Below, piece by piece: positions 19,952-29,583 of a stretch of DNA of 64,000 bases. The DNA is taken from assembly GCA_963772225.1 (NCBI GenBank), contig CAVYWD010000002.1, positions 62,001 to 126,000 on the forward strand. Direction: 5' to 3'. Below the pieces are notes generated by a model that saw only the letters and a list, made by a program, of their open reading frames with translations, ran no database searches and had not been told where the DNA came from. The stretch's first letter is position 1. Each line of letters starts with the position of its first letter. Both the position numbers and the translations under genes were made by a program. This stretch comes from CAVYWD01 sp963772225 (GTDB lineage Bacteria; Myxococcota; Myxococcia; Myxococcales; UBA5297).

Positions 19952-20824
19952 CTACGCCTGGGTCGGCCGCTCTGCCTCGACCTCGCCGAGCTGCGCGGGC
20001 AGTCCCGCGAAGCCGAGCAACTCCTCGTTGACCCGGTGCCGGTGCTCGTAGAAGAAACCGTGGCCCGCGTTGCCGATCGAGACCAGGCGCGCGCCGGGAA
20101 TCCTGGCCTGCGTTTGCTCGGCGAGGTCGAACCGGCAAACCTGATCCGAGTCGCCGTGCAGGATGAGGGTCGGCACCCGGATGGCGGACAGGTCCTCCCT
20201 CAGATCGGCGTCTCGAAAGAGCTCGCAGCACCGAATGGTCGCCCAGCCCGCGGCTTGGTGGCAGAGCCCCTCGAACCAATGCCGGAACTCGATGGAGAGC
20301 GCCTGCTGATCGTGGAAGAAGCTCGCGGAGAACCGGGCGATCATCTTGGGACGGTCGCGGTAGGCCAGGCGGATGAGCTCGTCGCATGCCTCCCGGTCGA
20401 TGCCATAGGGGAAATCGTCGCGGCGGGTGACGCTGGGGACTGCTGCGCCCAGGAGCGCGAGCCGGGCGATGCGGGCGCTCCCGAGCCTACGGGCGCAGCG
20501 GACGGCGGTGGCGCCTCCCATGGAGAAGCCCACCAGCGTCACGTCCTTCAGGTCGAAGGCGTCCAGGACCGCGCCCACGTCGTCCGCCAGACGGTCGTAG
20601 GTGTAGCCGTCCCACGGCCAGTCCGACCGCCCGAAGCCCCGCGTGTCCGGGGCGATGCAGCGGACGCCGTGCTTGGGCAGCTCGACGAGCTGGTACTCGA
20701 ACATCGAGGAGCTCGCGGGCCAGCCGTGGAGCAAGACCATCGGCGCGCCCGCGCCGACGTCCTCGACCCACACCCGCACGCCCGGCTCCACCTCGATATG
20801 CCGCGACCCCAAAAGCCCCGCCAT
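19952..20824 (-). CDS. Alpha/beta hydrolase
   Basis: 290 residues of the alpha/beta-hydrolase fold. The oxyanion strand is VLLHGWPASS, the nucleophile elbow GFSMGG, an acid follows in LILHGDSD and the histidine is in GNAGHGFF. Sequence style is close to haloperoxidase/epoxide hydrolase-like esterases, but substrate is unknown. The ATG at 20824 is preceded by GGGGGGAGGT, which fixes the start; longer in-frame extensions run towards thiC and are not supported. It is divergent from thiC. Confidence 0.85.
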   Translation of the reverse strand: MAGLLGSRHIEVEPGVRVWVEDVGAGAPMVLLHGWPASSSMFEYQLVELPKHGVRCIAPDTRGFGRSDWPWDGYTYDRLADDVGAVLDAFDLKDVTLVGFSMGGATAVRCARRLGSARIARLALLGAAVPSVTRRDDFPYGIDREACDELIRLAYRDRPKMIARFSASFFHDQQALSIEFRHWFEGLCHQAAGWATIRCCELFRDADLREDLSAIRVPTLILHGDSDQVCRFDLAEQTQARIPGARLVSIGNAGHGFFYEHRHRVNEELLGFAGLPAQLGEVEAERPTQA

Positions 20825-21008
20825 GGACGGACCTCCCCCCTTATGCACGTTGCCAAAACGGTACGCATCACCCAAGAGAGGCAAGCGCCCCTCGCGGCAC
20901 ATGCGCGGGTTCCTTGACCCTTGGGACGCCCGCCCGTTACGGTTGGTCCCTTTCGCCTTGGCGGTCCAAGGCGACCTCGTCATTGGGCGTGAGCACACAG
21001 GAGGATCG

Positions 21009-22394
<1,386 letters not shown>

Positions 22395-22437
22395 GAGCGT
22401 CGGTCGCCGCGGGCGCTGGTGCGGATCCTCGGCGGTG

Positions 22438-24307
22438 TCAAGGCAGAGGCAGCGACACCACCTGCGAGCCCGCCCTGAGCTGCAAGAGCGACGGGTCGCG
22501 CTCGGGGAGCCGCGCCCGCGCGACGGTCAGCGCGCCGGCGATCCAGGTCTCGGGTGGGGGCTCGAGCGGCAGCGCCGCCCCATCGGCCAGCAGCTCCACC
22601 TTGGCGCGCTGGGGCGCGGCTACCACGTACAGGTCCAGGAACGGCTGCGGGCCGACCTCCGGAGTGCACGGGAAGCGCCCGCCGCAAAAAGTGAGGTCGC
22701 TGCCGAGCAGATGCCCGAGCCCGGCGATCCGCTGGTCGGCCGGCCAGCGGATGGACCGCGCGACGGTCTCGAGGATGCGGGCCGGGACGGAAGCCGCGCC
22801 GCAGGTGAGCGAGCGCCGGGCCCACACCACCGTCGGCGGGCGATCCGCACAAAAAGGCGCTTGAGCGCTCGACCGGAGCGCGAGGGCGCAGTCGTAGGGC
22901 GCCTGGCGGCGCTGGCAGAAGACCCGAGGCTCGGTCGCTGCGGCCCGCCGGCGGGCGTAGTAGGCGGTCCGCGGGTCGCCCGCCGGCTCGAAGGTGTGGA
23001 TGGGCTCCCCGCGGGGAAGGACGCGATCCAAAGCGCGCTCGAGCTCGACGTCGTCGAAGGCGACGGCGGAGAGCGGCCGCGCCGCCCGGTTCCCGCTCAG
23101 GGTGAGAAGGCCAAAGGCCACCGCGGAGGCGGTCGCCGCCAGCGCGCGGGCCCGCCGGTGGAGGCGCTCGGGGAGCTGGCGCCGGAGCCAGCCGGCGATC
23201 CAGGTGACCAGCCCCACGGCCACGCCCAGCGCCATCGCGAGCGGCGGCAGCATCAGGAGCAGCTCGTGGCTGCGCTCGCTGGCGTGCCAGCCCAACCGGC
23301 TCACGCTGAGCGCGCAGAGGAAAGTCCAGAGGGCCATCAGGACTCCGCGGAGCCCGCCGAAGAAGAACAGCCCGACTCCCAGGAGGCAGAGCGGCCAGAT
23401 CGGCCCGAGGAGGAAGCGGGCGGTCCAGTACGCCATGGTGCGGTGCCACTCCGGGTCCCCCAGGGCCGTCGGCGCCTGCCAGAGCTCGTCGAGGTGCTCG
23501 GGAAGGCCCAGGACCTGGCAGCCGCCCGCCTGGAGCGCCGGGACCCATTGCTCATACCAAAGGAAGGTCGAGACCCCGACGGCGCCGACGGCGAGCGCGG
23601 CGTAGAAGAGCGCCCGAGCGGCGCCCCGTCCCCGCAGCCCCTCGCAATCGCGCGACCGGTCGTACAGCAGGGCCCCCGCGAGCGCGAGGTGCGGCATCGC
23701 CGCGGGTCGAGTCAGGCACCCGAGCGAAAGGAGCGCGCCCGCGGCGAGGGCGCGAGGCAGGCGGAGGGGACCCGGCGGCGCCTCCCGGTAAATGAGCGGC
23801 CCCGAGAGCAGCGCGGCGCCGAAGAGGCAGAGCGCGTGGGCCGCGGAGTCGGGGAGCGTGGAGAGGCCGTAGAAGTGCTGCATGGGCGAGAGGGCGAAGA
23901 GCGCCGCGGCCCCGAGACCGGCGGAGCTCCGGTAGGGCTCGTCCCAACCCCGCAGCAGGTTTCGCGCGATGGCGAAGACCGAGAACATGAGCAGCAGGGT
24001 CGACGCCAGGCCGAGCAGATGGCCGGCGAGGTTCACCCAAGGCCCGCCCGCCCGGCTCAGCGCCCAGGCGTAGAGCGGAAACCCGCCGGGGATGAACCGG
24101 CTCGGCTCCGCCCCGCAGCTCTCTGCGCGCGGGTAAAGAAACGGCTGTCCCTCGGCGTAGAGCCGCGCCTCGGTCGCGGCGATGACCTGGCGCGCCGCGC
24201 CCTCGCCTGAGGGCGGAATCAAAGAGCCGGGGAGCGCTGAAGGCCGCGAAGCAGAGCCACGCGGCCGCCAGCAAGGCATAGGGCAGCCAGCGATTGCGGG
24301 AGGCCAC
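22438..24307 (-). pseudogene. Polytopic membrane glycosyltransferase-like protein, 1-nt frameshift
   Basis: The protein has an N-terminal membrane segment, many further hydrophobic helices (about nine) and a C-terminal soluble region, like dolichyl-phosphate-mannose-type or ArnT-like transferases. A GTG at 24307 with AAGGAGG gives an N terminus (ASRNRWLPYALL) in one frame, while the remainder is read in another. The shift is at 24217-24218 (GGAATC). The partial copy at 37963-38074 has GGATC and reads straight through (RLFDPPSGEG), so the extra A is a mutation here or a base-call error. From about 24216 downward the frame is open to 22438. Confidence 0.75.
24144..24256 (+). repeat. Long direct repeat, left copy, segment A
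   Basis: 113 bases repeated as 112 bases at 37963-38074; the only difference noticed is the extra A at 24217/24218. It covers codons near the 5' end of the glycosyltransferase-like gene. In the right copy this segment is joined directly to segment B, because 617 bases (24257-24873) are missing there. Confidence 0.9.
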
Positions 24308-24483
24308 GGGCTCCTCCTTGAAGGCGGCGCTGCTCGCGTGAAGCTCTAGGTTAGAAAGATCGCCCGTTTGTGCAAGAGAAAACATTCGGGCCCGACGAGC
24401 GGCCGAGTCGGTGCGCTTGCCGGGGCTGCGCGGAAATCCGTAAAGTGAGCGTCTCGACGATCACTCGTGGTCCAGGGAGCCCC

Positions 24484-25254
24484 ATGGCGCACGTTCTGGG
24501 CTCGCAGAGCGTCAAGGTCTCGCCGACCCTCACTCGGACGCTCCCTTCCGAGGAGGAAGTCCGGGTGTTGCGGCAGGCCGTGGACGACGCGTCCCTCGAG
24601 GTCGAGGAGGTGGGGGACGCGGCGCTGCCTCTGGCGGTTCGGAAGGCCGTGGAGGCGGCGCGGTCGAAAGGACCGGTTCGGCTGAAGGTCGGCGCGTTCT
24701 CCCTGAGCGGGCACGCGTACTTCCTGGTCGAGGTGGAGGAGCGCGGCGGCGGCGGCAGCTCGCAGGTGTTCACGCCGGTGGGCGACCGGGTGGTGGGCGG
24801 CGCCAAGGCCCCGAGCGGGTACCGCATCTGGGATTCGTCGCCCGCCGAGGCCCTGCGCGAGCGGACCCTCGAGGCGTTCGTGTCGCGGACCTTCAAGTCC
24901 TCGAAGCTCGGGACGAGCGCGCTCAAGCCCTTCGAGGTCCAGCGGGGCGCGCTGCCGCCGAAGCTCATGGAAATGGCAGCCGACAACAAGGCCAACAACC
25001 AGCTTTCTTTCTATCGGCTTCAGGTCTACGGCGAGACGTATTACGCCGAATATTGCCGCTATGCGCCGACAAACCCGAACTCCGCCCGCGAGGTCGGCTC
25101 CTTCACCCTCTTGTCTTCGGACGGCGAATTCGTCGGGTGCGAGTTCCTGGTGGCCGGCGGCCCGGAGACGCTCAAAGTGAAGGTGAAGGTGCCGGCGGGC
25201 GGGCGAGGTCCGTCAGGGGACTTCGACTCCCGCGCGCAACGGCCGTCGTCCTGA
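24484..25254 (+). CDS. Conserved hypothetical protein (intact copy)
   Basis: 256 residues, start ATG 24484. No signal peptide, membrane segment or known motif is apparent. The protein has an acidic N-terminal half (EEEVRVLRQAVDDASLEVEE) and an aromatic stretch in the C-terminal half (SFYRLQVYGETYYAEYCRY). It is transcribed divergently from the glycosyltransferase-like gene and converges on the helicase. The C-terminal 126 residues recur in a truncated copy at 38075-38455, with one silent difference noticed (C25230 versus T38431). Confidence 0.6.
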   Translation: MAHVLGSQSVKVSPTLTRTLPSEEEVRVLRQAVDDASLEVEEVGDAALPLAVRKAVEAARSKGPVRLKVGAFSLSGHAYFLVEVEERGGGGSSQVFTPVGDRVVGGAKAPSGYRIWDSSPAEALRERTLEAFVSRTFKSSKLGTSALKPFEVQRGALPPKLMEMAADNKANNQLSFYRLQVYGETYYAEYCRYAPTNPNSAREVGSFTLLSSDGEFVGCEFLVAGGPETLKVKVKVPAGGRGPSGDFDSRAQRPSS

Positions 25255-25608
25255 GCCGAGCGGAGCGCCTCACTCCACCCAGAAATACGCCGTGGCGATG
25301 AGCGTCCTCGCCTCCTTCACCTTGCCCCGCACCGCCAGGAGCGTCAGCTCGCGGTCGAGCTGCGCGTAGGCGCGGTCCTCTTCCTGGCGCAGCTGGGACA
25401 TGCGCCGCCGGTAGTCGCGGTCGGCGCGCTCCAATACCCCGCGGGCGCGCACCCGCAGCGCCGCGTTCTCCTCCGCGAGCGCGGCGCGCCGCGCGTCCTC
25501 GAGCCTGGCCCGCGCCTTGAGGACCGCTTCGCGCGGGGCCATCAGGCAGTCCTCGGCGTAGCGCATCGACTTCTCGCGGGCCTGGTCGCTCTCGAGCTCG
25601 ATGGCCTC
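24874..25608 (+). repeat. Long direct repeat, left copy, segment B
   Basis: 735 bases matching 38075-38809 with one mismatch seen by eye (25230/38431). It spans the 3' half of the hypothetical gene and the 3' end of the SNF2 helicase gene. After 25608 the left copy runs into unrelated DNA, a truncated DUF4395 gene, whereas the right copy continues into the intact helicase. Confidence 0.93.
25270..25608 (-). pseudogene. SNF2 helicase, C-terminal fragment
   Basis: Encodes the last 112 residues of the helicase found whole at 38471-41248 (ends in TLIATAYFWVE). The sequence is cut at 25608, where helicase DNA gives way to a DUF4395 fragment on the other strand. It lacks every helicase motif and has no proper start, so it is a relic of the duplication. 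Confidence 0.9.
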
Positions 25609-25881
25609 TTCTTCGAGTCGGCGTTCGGGATCTGCCTCGGCTGCAAGCTCTATCGCCTCGTCTACCGCGAGGAGCCCACGCTCTGCCCGGGCGAGGTGTG
25701 CGAGGTCAAAGCACGACAGGCCATCCAGAGGACCTCCGCCGGACAGGTGCTCGCGCTCTTCGCATTCATAGGTCTCGTCGTCGTGGCCTCGCTGGTGCTG
25801 ACCGGGACCTTTTCGATACCGCCGCATCCGCTCTTCGGCGGCGTGGAGGCGGCTCGGAGCGCATCGGAGTCGCTGCACTGA
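25609..25881 (+). pseudogene. DUF4395 membrane protein, C-terminal fragment
   Basis: The open frame starting exactly at the repeat edge encodes the characteristic DUF4395 C terminus: FGICLGCKLY followed by a loop and a hydrophobic helix (VLALFAFIGLVVVASLVL). The 5' part of the gene is missing, cut by the island junction. DUF4395 proteins are small membrane proteins often linked to thioredoxin/rhodanese genes; no such partner is present here. Confidence 0.7.
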
Positions 25882-25891
25882 GAGGGGACAC

Positions 25892-26116
25892 TTGTCGAGG
25901 GAAGGGGGAACCAGGCGCGTACTCATCGCCTGCGCCGCTGTCCTAGGTGAATGCGACCCCGAGGTATCCGTCACCCGCTTGAGCCCGAGCGCCGCACTGC
26001 CCGGCGCTCGGGAGTTCACGCTGACGGTGACGGGAACGGGCTTGGTCCCCGGTTCCGAGGTCCATTGGGGCGGTAGCCTGCGCTTTGCCACCTTCGTCTC
26101 GAGCACCGAGCTGTAG
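25892..26116 (+). pseudogene. IPT/TIG-domain fragment with premature stop
   Basis: A 74-codon frame whose second half reads as a typical TIG/IPT (immunoglobulin-like) repeat: LSPSAALPGAREFTLTVTG, then GSEVHWGG and FVSSTEL. In intact family members the chain goes on as TATI or similar; here a TAG at 26114-26116 is followed by codons for ATI, so a stop has arisen inside the domain. The first ~25 residues do not look like a proper export signal. Confidence 0.55.
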
Positions 26117-26254
26117 GCCACCATCATATGGAGAGGCGCCTGTCTTCATATTTCGTGGTCGTGGACGAATCGACCGTCCACGTCGCCGTCCACGTCCACG
26201 TTCACGGGCTGCTTGTCGGTTTGAGGCCGAGCGCGACGCGAGGCAGAGCGCGGA

Positions 26255-26755
26255 TCACGCCGCGGCGCTCTTTGCGCCGCTGCTCCTCCTTACCTGATTC
26301 TGCGGACAGCGGACGTTGAGGCACCTCCTGCAGAAATAGAGGTGGTATCCCAGGTAATGCATCAGAGTCAGGACGACGTACGGGACGACGAGGATTCGGC
26401 TCTTCACGACCCATGGAACCGGGACCAAGACGACTCCGTAAAGTACGACGAAGAACCCGGCCTTCTCGGCGAGGGTCAAGGGTCCGGTGACGTCCTTCCT
26501 GATGATCCTCTTCGTCACGGACGGCGGCACCTGGAAGCACGCGCCATATTTCTTGATGTGCGGACATCTCGGGCAGATCCAGAGGCGCATGAGGCAGTAG
26601 ACGACGCCGAACAGAGGGAAAAGAACGATATAACCAATCGAAAGCAGCGGGCTCGACCGGAGCATGGCGAATGCTCCGAGGAGCCAGATGCTGTTGAAGC
26701 TGATCTGCATCCAGAGCTGCTCGAAGAGGCTGAACTTGCCCCTTGGGATCATCAT
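26255..26755 (-). CDS. Cysteine-motif membrane protein of unknown function
   Basis: 166 residues from a double ATG at 26755. About four hydrophobic segments surround two cysteine clusters, ICPRCPHIKKYGAC and FCRRCLNVRCPQ, which look like metal-binding or redox sites. The spacing suggests both clusters lie at membrane edges. The C terminus is basic (RRSSGAKSAAA). I know of no assigned function. It is followed upstream on the same strand by an SRPBCC-like gene, with which it may form a small operon controlled by the divergent TetR gene. Confidence 0.65.
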   Translation of the reverse strand: MMIPRGKFSLFEQLWMQISFNSIWLLGAFAMLRSSPLLSIGYIVLFPLFGVVYCLMRLWICPRCPHIKKYGACFQVPPSVTKRIIRKDVTGPLTLAEKAGFFVVLYGVVLVPVPWVVKSRILVVPYVVLTLMHYLGYHLYFCRRCLNVRCPQNQVRRSSGAKSAAA

Positions 26756-26846
26756 TGCCCTCGGATTCTTCGCGGCCGCCCGCGATAGAGGCGCGCCTGT
26801 TCGATGCTCAGCCAGGGCGCGCAAGCCACCTGCTGGATCATGCAAT

Positions 26847-27443
26847 TCAGGTCCGAATGCCCGCGTCTCGCTCTCGCAGCCGCCGGTGCGCGGCCCTGAG
26901 CAGCCGCCTTCGAATCCACGCGCTGAACGGCCCGATGAGCATCCAGTACATCGTGAACTGGAAGACCTGCCTCGGCCGCGGCGCCCAGGCCCAGGTCTCG
27001 GTCCAAAGCCGGCAGCCGCCTGGGATCGACTCGGCCCGGAAGTTCGCGATGGCCGCCATGTGCCCTTCGGCCAGCGCGGTAGAGAAGTCTTCGGGCGTCC
27101 GCGCGACCCTCGTGGGGAGCCGCCCGCGCCGCAGCTGCCAGAAAGGCCCGAGCACACCGAAGACCCTCTCACGGCCGGGCTCCTCCCCGAGGTACAGGAA
27201 CGGCGGGGTCGAGAAGAAGCTCTCCATCGTGGCGCCGGGGTCGAAGGGGAGCGCGCGAATCGCGAAGAGCGCCCGGACAATCGGCACGTCGGCGATCCGC
27301 ACCGCCTGGAGTGCGGCGAAGGCGGCGCTCGGCTCGAGCTCGAGGTCAATCGCGTGGTGCTCCAGCTTCCACGCCCCCGCCGGAAGCCACGCGTCGAGGC
27401 GAGCCGGCCCGCGCGAGCCGCCCGCTCCATAAGGCCAAGGCAT
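26847..27443 (-). CDS. SRPBCC-like hypothetical protein
   Basis: 198 residues. The pattern of an N-terminal helix-strand start (ELEPSAAFAALQAVRIADVPIVRALFAIR in two parts) and a long C-terminal helix (IGPFSAWIRRRLLRAAHRRL) suggests the START/SRPBCC helix-grip fold, which binds small hydrophobic ligands. No catalytic residues are evident. It is divergent from the TetR-family gene, with a shared 103-nt intergenic region containing a perfect inverted repeat, and so is its likely target. Confidence 0.6.
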   Translation of the reverse strand: MPWPYGAGGSRGPARLDAWLPAGAWKLEHHAIDLELEPSAAFAALQAVRIADVPIVRALFAIRALPFDPGATMESFFSTPPFLYLGEEPGRERVFGVLGPFWQLRRGRLPTRVARTPEDFSTALAEGHMAAIANFRAESIPGGCRLWTETWAWAPRPRQVFQFTMYWMLIGPFSAWIRRRLLRAAHRRLRERDAGIRT

Positions 27444-27493
27444 CTCGTCCTCCGGTCATCGGCTCGAAGGCGCGGGGCCCCCGAGCCGGCGCG

Positions 27494-27540
27494 ATGTTGA
27501 CAGCGTCCACTTTGCTCCCAGGAGTTTACGGTGTCAACAT
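27494..27540. promoter_or_regulatory. Inverted repeat, likely TetR operator/divergent promoter
   Basis: ATGTTGACA at 27494-27502 and its exact complement TGTCAACAT at 27532-27540, 29 bases apart. Each arm contains a TTGACA-like -35 hexamer on opposite strands, so the arms may mark divergent promoters or bind the regulator. The right arm ends 6 nt before the TetR start codon, suggesting autoregulation. Confidence 0.6.
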
Positions 27541-27546
27541 GGAGGC

Positions 27547-28173
27547 ATGGAACGCTCCAAAACGGGCTACCACCACGGCAACCTTCGAAACGCCCTGATC
27601 GAGCAGGCGGTGAAGCTGATCGAGGAGGCCGGGGTGGACCGGTTCAGCCTGCGCGAGGCGGCGCGGCGCGTGGGCGTCTCGGCCAACGCCGCGTACCGCC
27701 ATTTCGCGGACAAGTCCGACCTGCTCACGGCGGTGGCCGAGGTTGGCTTCGGCCGGATGGAGCGCCGGATGGCGAAGGCGTTGTCCGCGGTCGCCGCGCG
27801 GGAAGCGCCCGCCGCCACGCTGGAGCGGGTGAAGGCGGCGGGCCGCGCCTACGTGGAGTTCGCGGTGGACCATCCGGAGCTGCTCCGCGTCATGTTTGGG
27901 TCGGAGGGCTTCTCCTCGCTTGAGCGGAGCGGCCCGCCGAAGCCGGTGCCCTACGAGATGCTCGGGCGAGCGCTCGACGACCTCGTCGCCGAGGGCGTGC
28001 TCGCTGCGGATCGCAGGCCGGGGGCAGAGCTGAAGGCTTGGGTCATCGTCCACGGGTTCGCCTCGCTCGTGGTCCAGGGAGTTGGTGCGCTTCAGAAGAA
28101 GGGCCCGAGGACCGAGGCCCTCGAGTCGGTCCTGGAGTTCGCGGTGGCCGGCCTTTGCAGGCGGGTGGAGTAG
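27547..28173 (+). CDS. TetR-family transcriptional regulator
   Basis: 208 residues. The N-terminal DNA-binding domain begins YHHGNLRNALIEQAVKLIEE and has the helix-turn-helix FSLREAARRVGVSANAAYRHFADKSDLL, given here only as the region around residues 33-60. The C-terminal half resembles the WHG/TetR_C_33 ligand-binding domain (VDHPELLRVMFGSE). The divergent SRPBCC-like and membrane protein genes are the likely regulon. The start follows the inverted repeat at 27494-27540. Confidence 0.88.
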   Translation: MERSKTGYHHGNLRNALIEQAVKLIEEAGVDRFSLREAARRVGVSANAAYRHFADKSDLLTAVAEVGFGRMERRMAKALSAVAAREAPAATLERVKAAGRAYVEFAVDHPELLRVMFGSEGFSSLERSGPPKPVPYEMLGRALDDLVAEGVLAADRRPGAELKAWVIVHGFASLVVQGVGALQKKGPRTEALESVLEFAVAGLCRRVE

Positions 28174-28329
28174 TCGGCCGCGAGAGATCCAATTTCTCGC
28201 TCGCGCGTTGCACCCGCCTGCCGGCCCCCCGATCCGCACTGCCCCCGGGGCGGCGCTCGAGTGCCGCCCAGCAGCGGGAGGACGACGGAGGGCACCATGT
28301 CGATGCAACGCCGCAGCTCGCTCCTGCGC

Positions 28330-28571
28330 CTCGCCGCCGGGGGCCGCTCCGGATGGCTCGACTCCGGGGACTTTGGAGATCCGCTTCACGGGCCGATGGG
28401 CATTCGGCGACGACCCCGCTTACCCCAAGGCCAATTTCCCCGGCTCGGGCTTCGAGGCCGGCTTCACCGGCACCGCGGTGAGCGCGACGCTCGTCTCCTC
28501 CAGCGCCGACCTGTATTTCATGTTGGTGGTCGACGGAGCCAAGCCGGTGCGCACCCGATTCAGCTTTGGCG
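28330..28571 (+). pseudogene. SGNH/CE2-type esterase, N-terminal domain fragment
   Basis: The frame reads TLEIRFTGRWAFGDDP, FPGSGFEAGFTGTAVSATL and DLYFMLVVDGAKP, the jelly-roll N-terminal domain of carbohydrate esterase family 2-like lipoproteins. The preceding signal sequence appears in other frames, suggesting frameshifts. The gene breaks off at about 28571, where a reverse-transcriptase fragment begins in frame. No GDSL catalytic domain remains. Confidence 0.6.
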
Positions 28572-28870
28572 GGTTCAGGCCACGGCGTAGCCAACACGAT
28601 GCACTGGATGCGCTCGCAGGCGGGCTCATGCGAAAGAAGGTGAACTGGGTGCTCGATGCGGACATTCGTGGGTTCTTCGACGCCATCAACCACGAGTGGC
28701 TGGTGATGTTCTTTGAGCACCGGATCGCGGACAAGAAGATGGGGCGGTTGGTGAAGAAGTGGCTGGCCGCGGGTGTGCTGGAAGACGGGAAATGGACGAA
28801 GAGCGAGGTAGGGACGCCGCAAGGAGCGACAGCATCGCCGCTTCTGGCGAACCTGTACCTGCACTACGTC
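28572..28870 (+). pseudogene. Group II intron reverse transcriptase fragment
   Basis: About 100 codons match the middle of a group II intron RT: FRPRRSQHDALDAL, WVLDADIRGFFDAINHEWL, then GTPQGATASPLLANLYL. The catalytic YADD box, maturase and endonuclease domains are missing, and no intron RNA domains V/VI were found. The left edge is fused to an esterase fragment and the right edge meets the IS91-like transposase relic near 28870. It is not functional. Confidence 0.85.
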
Positions 28871-29456
28871 CTTGACAGTTTGGACGCGGGCGCGAACACG
28901 CCGAAATACCGCGTCGAGTGAACCCTCGGCGGCGGCACCAGCCCCGCCAATCGTCGAATGAATTGGCTGGGCGTGTATGCCACTTGCTGCGTACCGTCGT
29001 ACATCGGGCGCCGCAACTGCAGCTCCACCCGCCCGTCCTCCAGACGCCGCAGCCTTTTGAGCGACAGCGGTCCTCGCAGGCCGTACCTCAAAAGGTGCAG
29101 CAATCCTTGGCTATCCTCGGCCGCCACATGCGCTCCGGCCTCCAACGAGAAACCTTCGCCGAAGGCCGACAGCTTGGCTGCTCGCCGCCTCTCGCCGTCG
29201 TCCGGAAGCGCCCATGGCATCCCCACTTGCATCGACTCCAATTGCACTCGGCTCATCGTATCCGACGGCTCGTCTTCCAAGAGCCCTCGCCGGCGAGCCA
29301 TCGGCCTTCGCTCGCCGGCGCTGCCAGCGGAAGACCTCGCGCACGAAGATGGCCGCCGACTCACTCGCCGCCGCCCTGTCCCTCGCGAAGGCCAGCCGCA
29401 GCCGCTTCGGATACGCCAGCACCCATTGGAAGCTATGTGGTGCTCGGCATAGCTTC
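28871..29456 (-). pseudogene. IS91-family transposase, C-terminal fragments
   Basis: On the minus strand one frame reads FQWVLAYPKRLRLAFARD and FVREVFRWQRRRA, which begin the HUH/Y2 nuclease region. After a loss of sequence the next frame reads GLLEDEP, GFSLEAGAHVAAEDSQGL, LRYGLRGPLSLKRL, LRRPMYDGTQQVAYTP and RYFGVFAPASKL, the conserved C-terminal part. The HUH and YxxxY catalytic core is missing and a frameshift separates the pieces. The N-terminal part is at 37541-37844, so the gene was split by the RIT and IS21-like insertions. Confidence 0.8.
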
Positions 29457-29482
29457 CACTATCCCGAGATCGCGGTTATGTG
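29457..29482 (+). repeat. RIT terminal inverted repeat, left
   Basis: 26 bases beginning CACTATCCCGAGATCGCG and ending TTATGTG. It is the exact reverse complement of 32847-32872. The base outside does not match, which sets the outer edge. Confidence 0.92.
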
Positions 29483-29583
29483 GCGCTCGCCTGTCTGCTG
29501 TGAGGAGAGGGAGGCAGCTGTGCTCGGCATAAAATCGGGGGCCTACGGTTCCCCGGGAGCCTTGAGCACTCACAGATTGCAGC

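Noticed and set aside
20825..21008. Possible TPP riboswitch before thiC
   Set aside because: The conserved CUGAGA and ACCUGAUCUGGAUAAUGCCAGCG-like blocks were not found in the leader on the coding strand.
26163..26210. Hexamer-like tandem repeat (CCACGT units)
   Set aside because: Only a few imperfect units; too short to call as a repeat array.
28572..28870. RT fragment as part of a retron or diversity-generating element
   Set aside because: Sequence matches group II intron RT, the catalytic box is absent and no template/variable repeat or msr-msd structure was seen.
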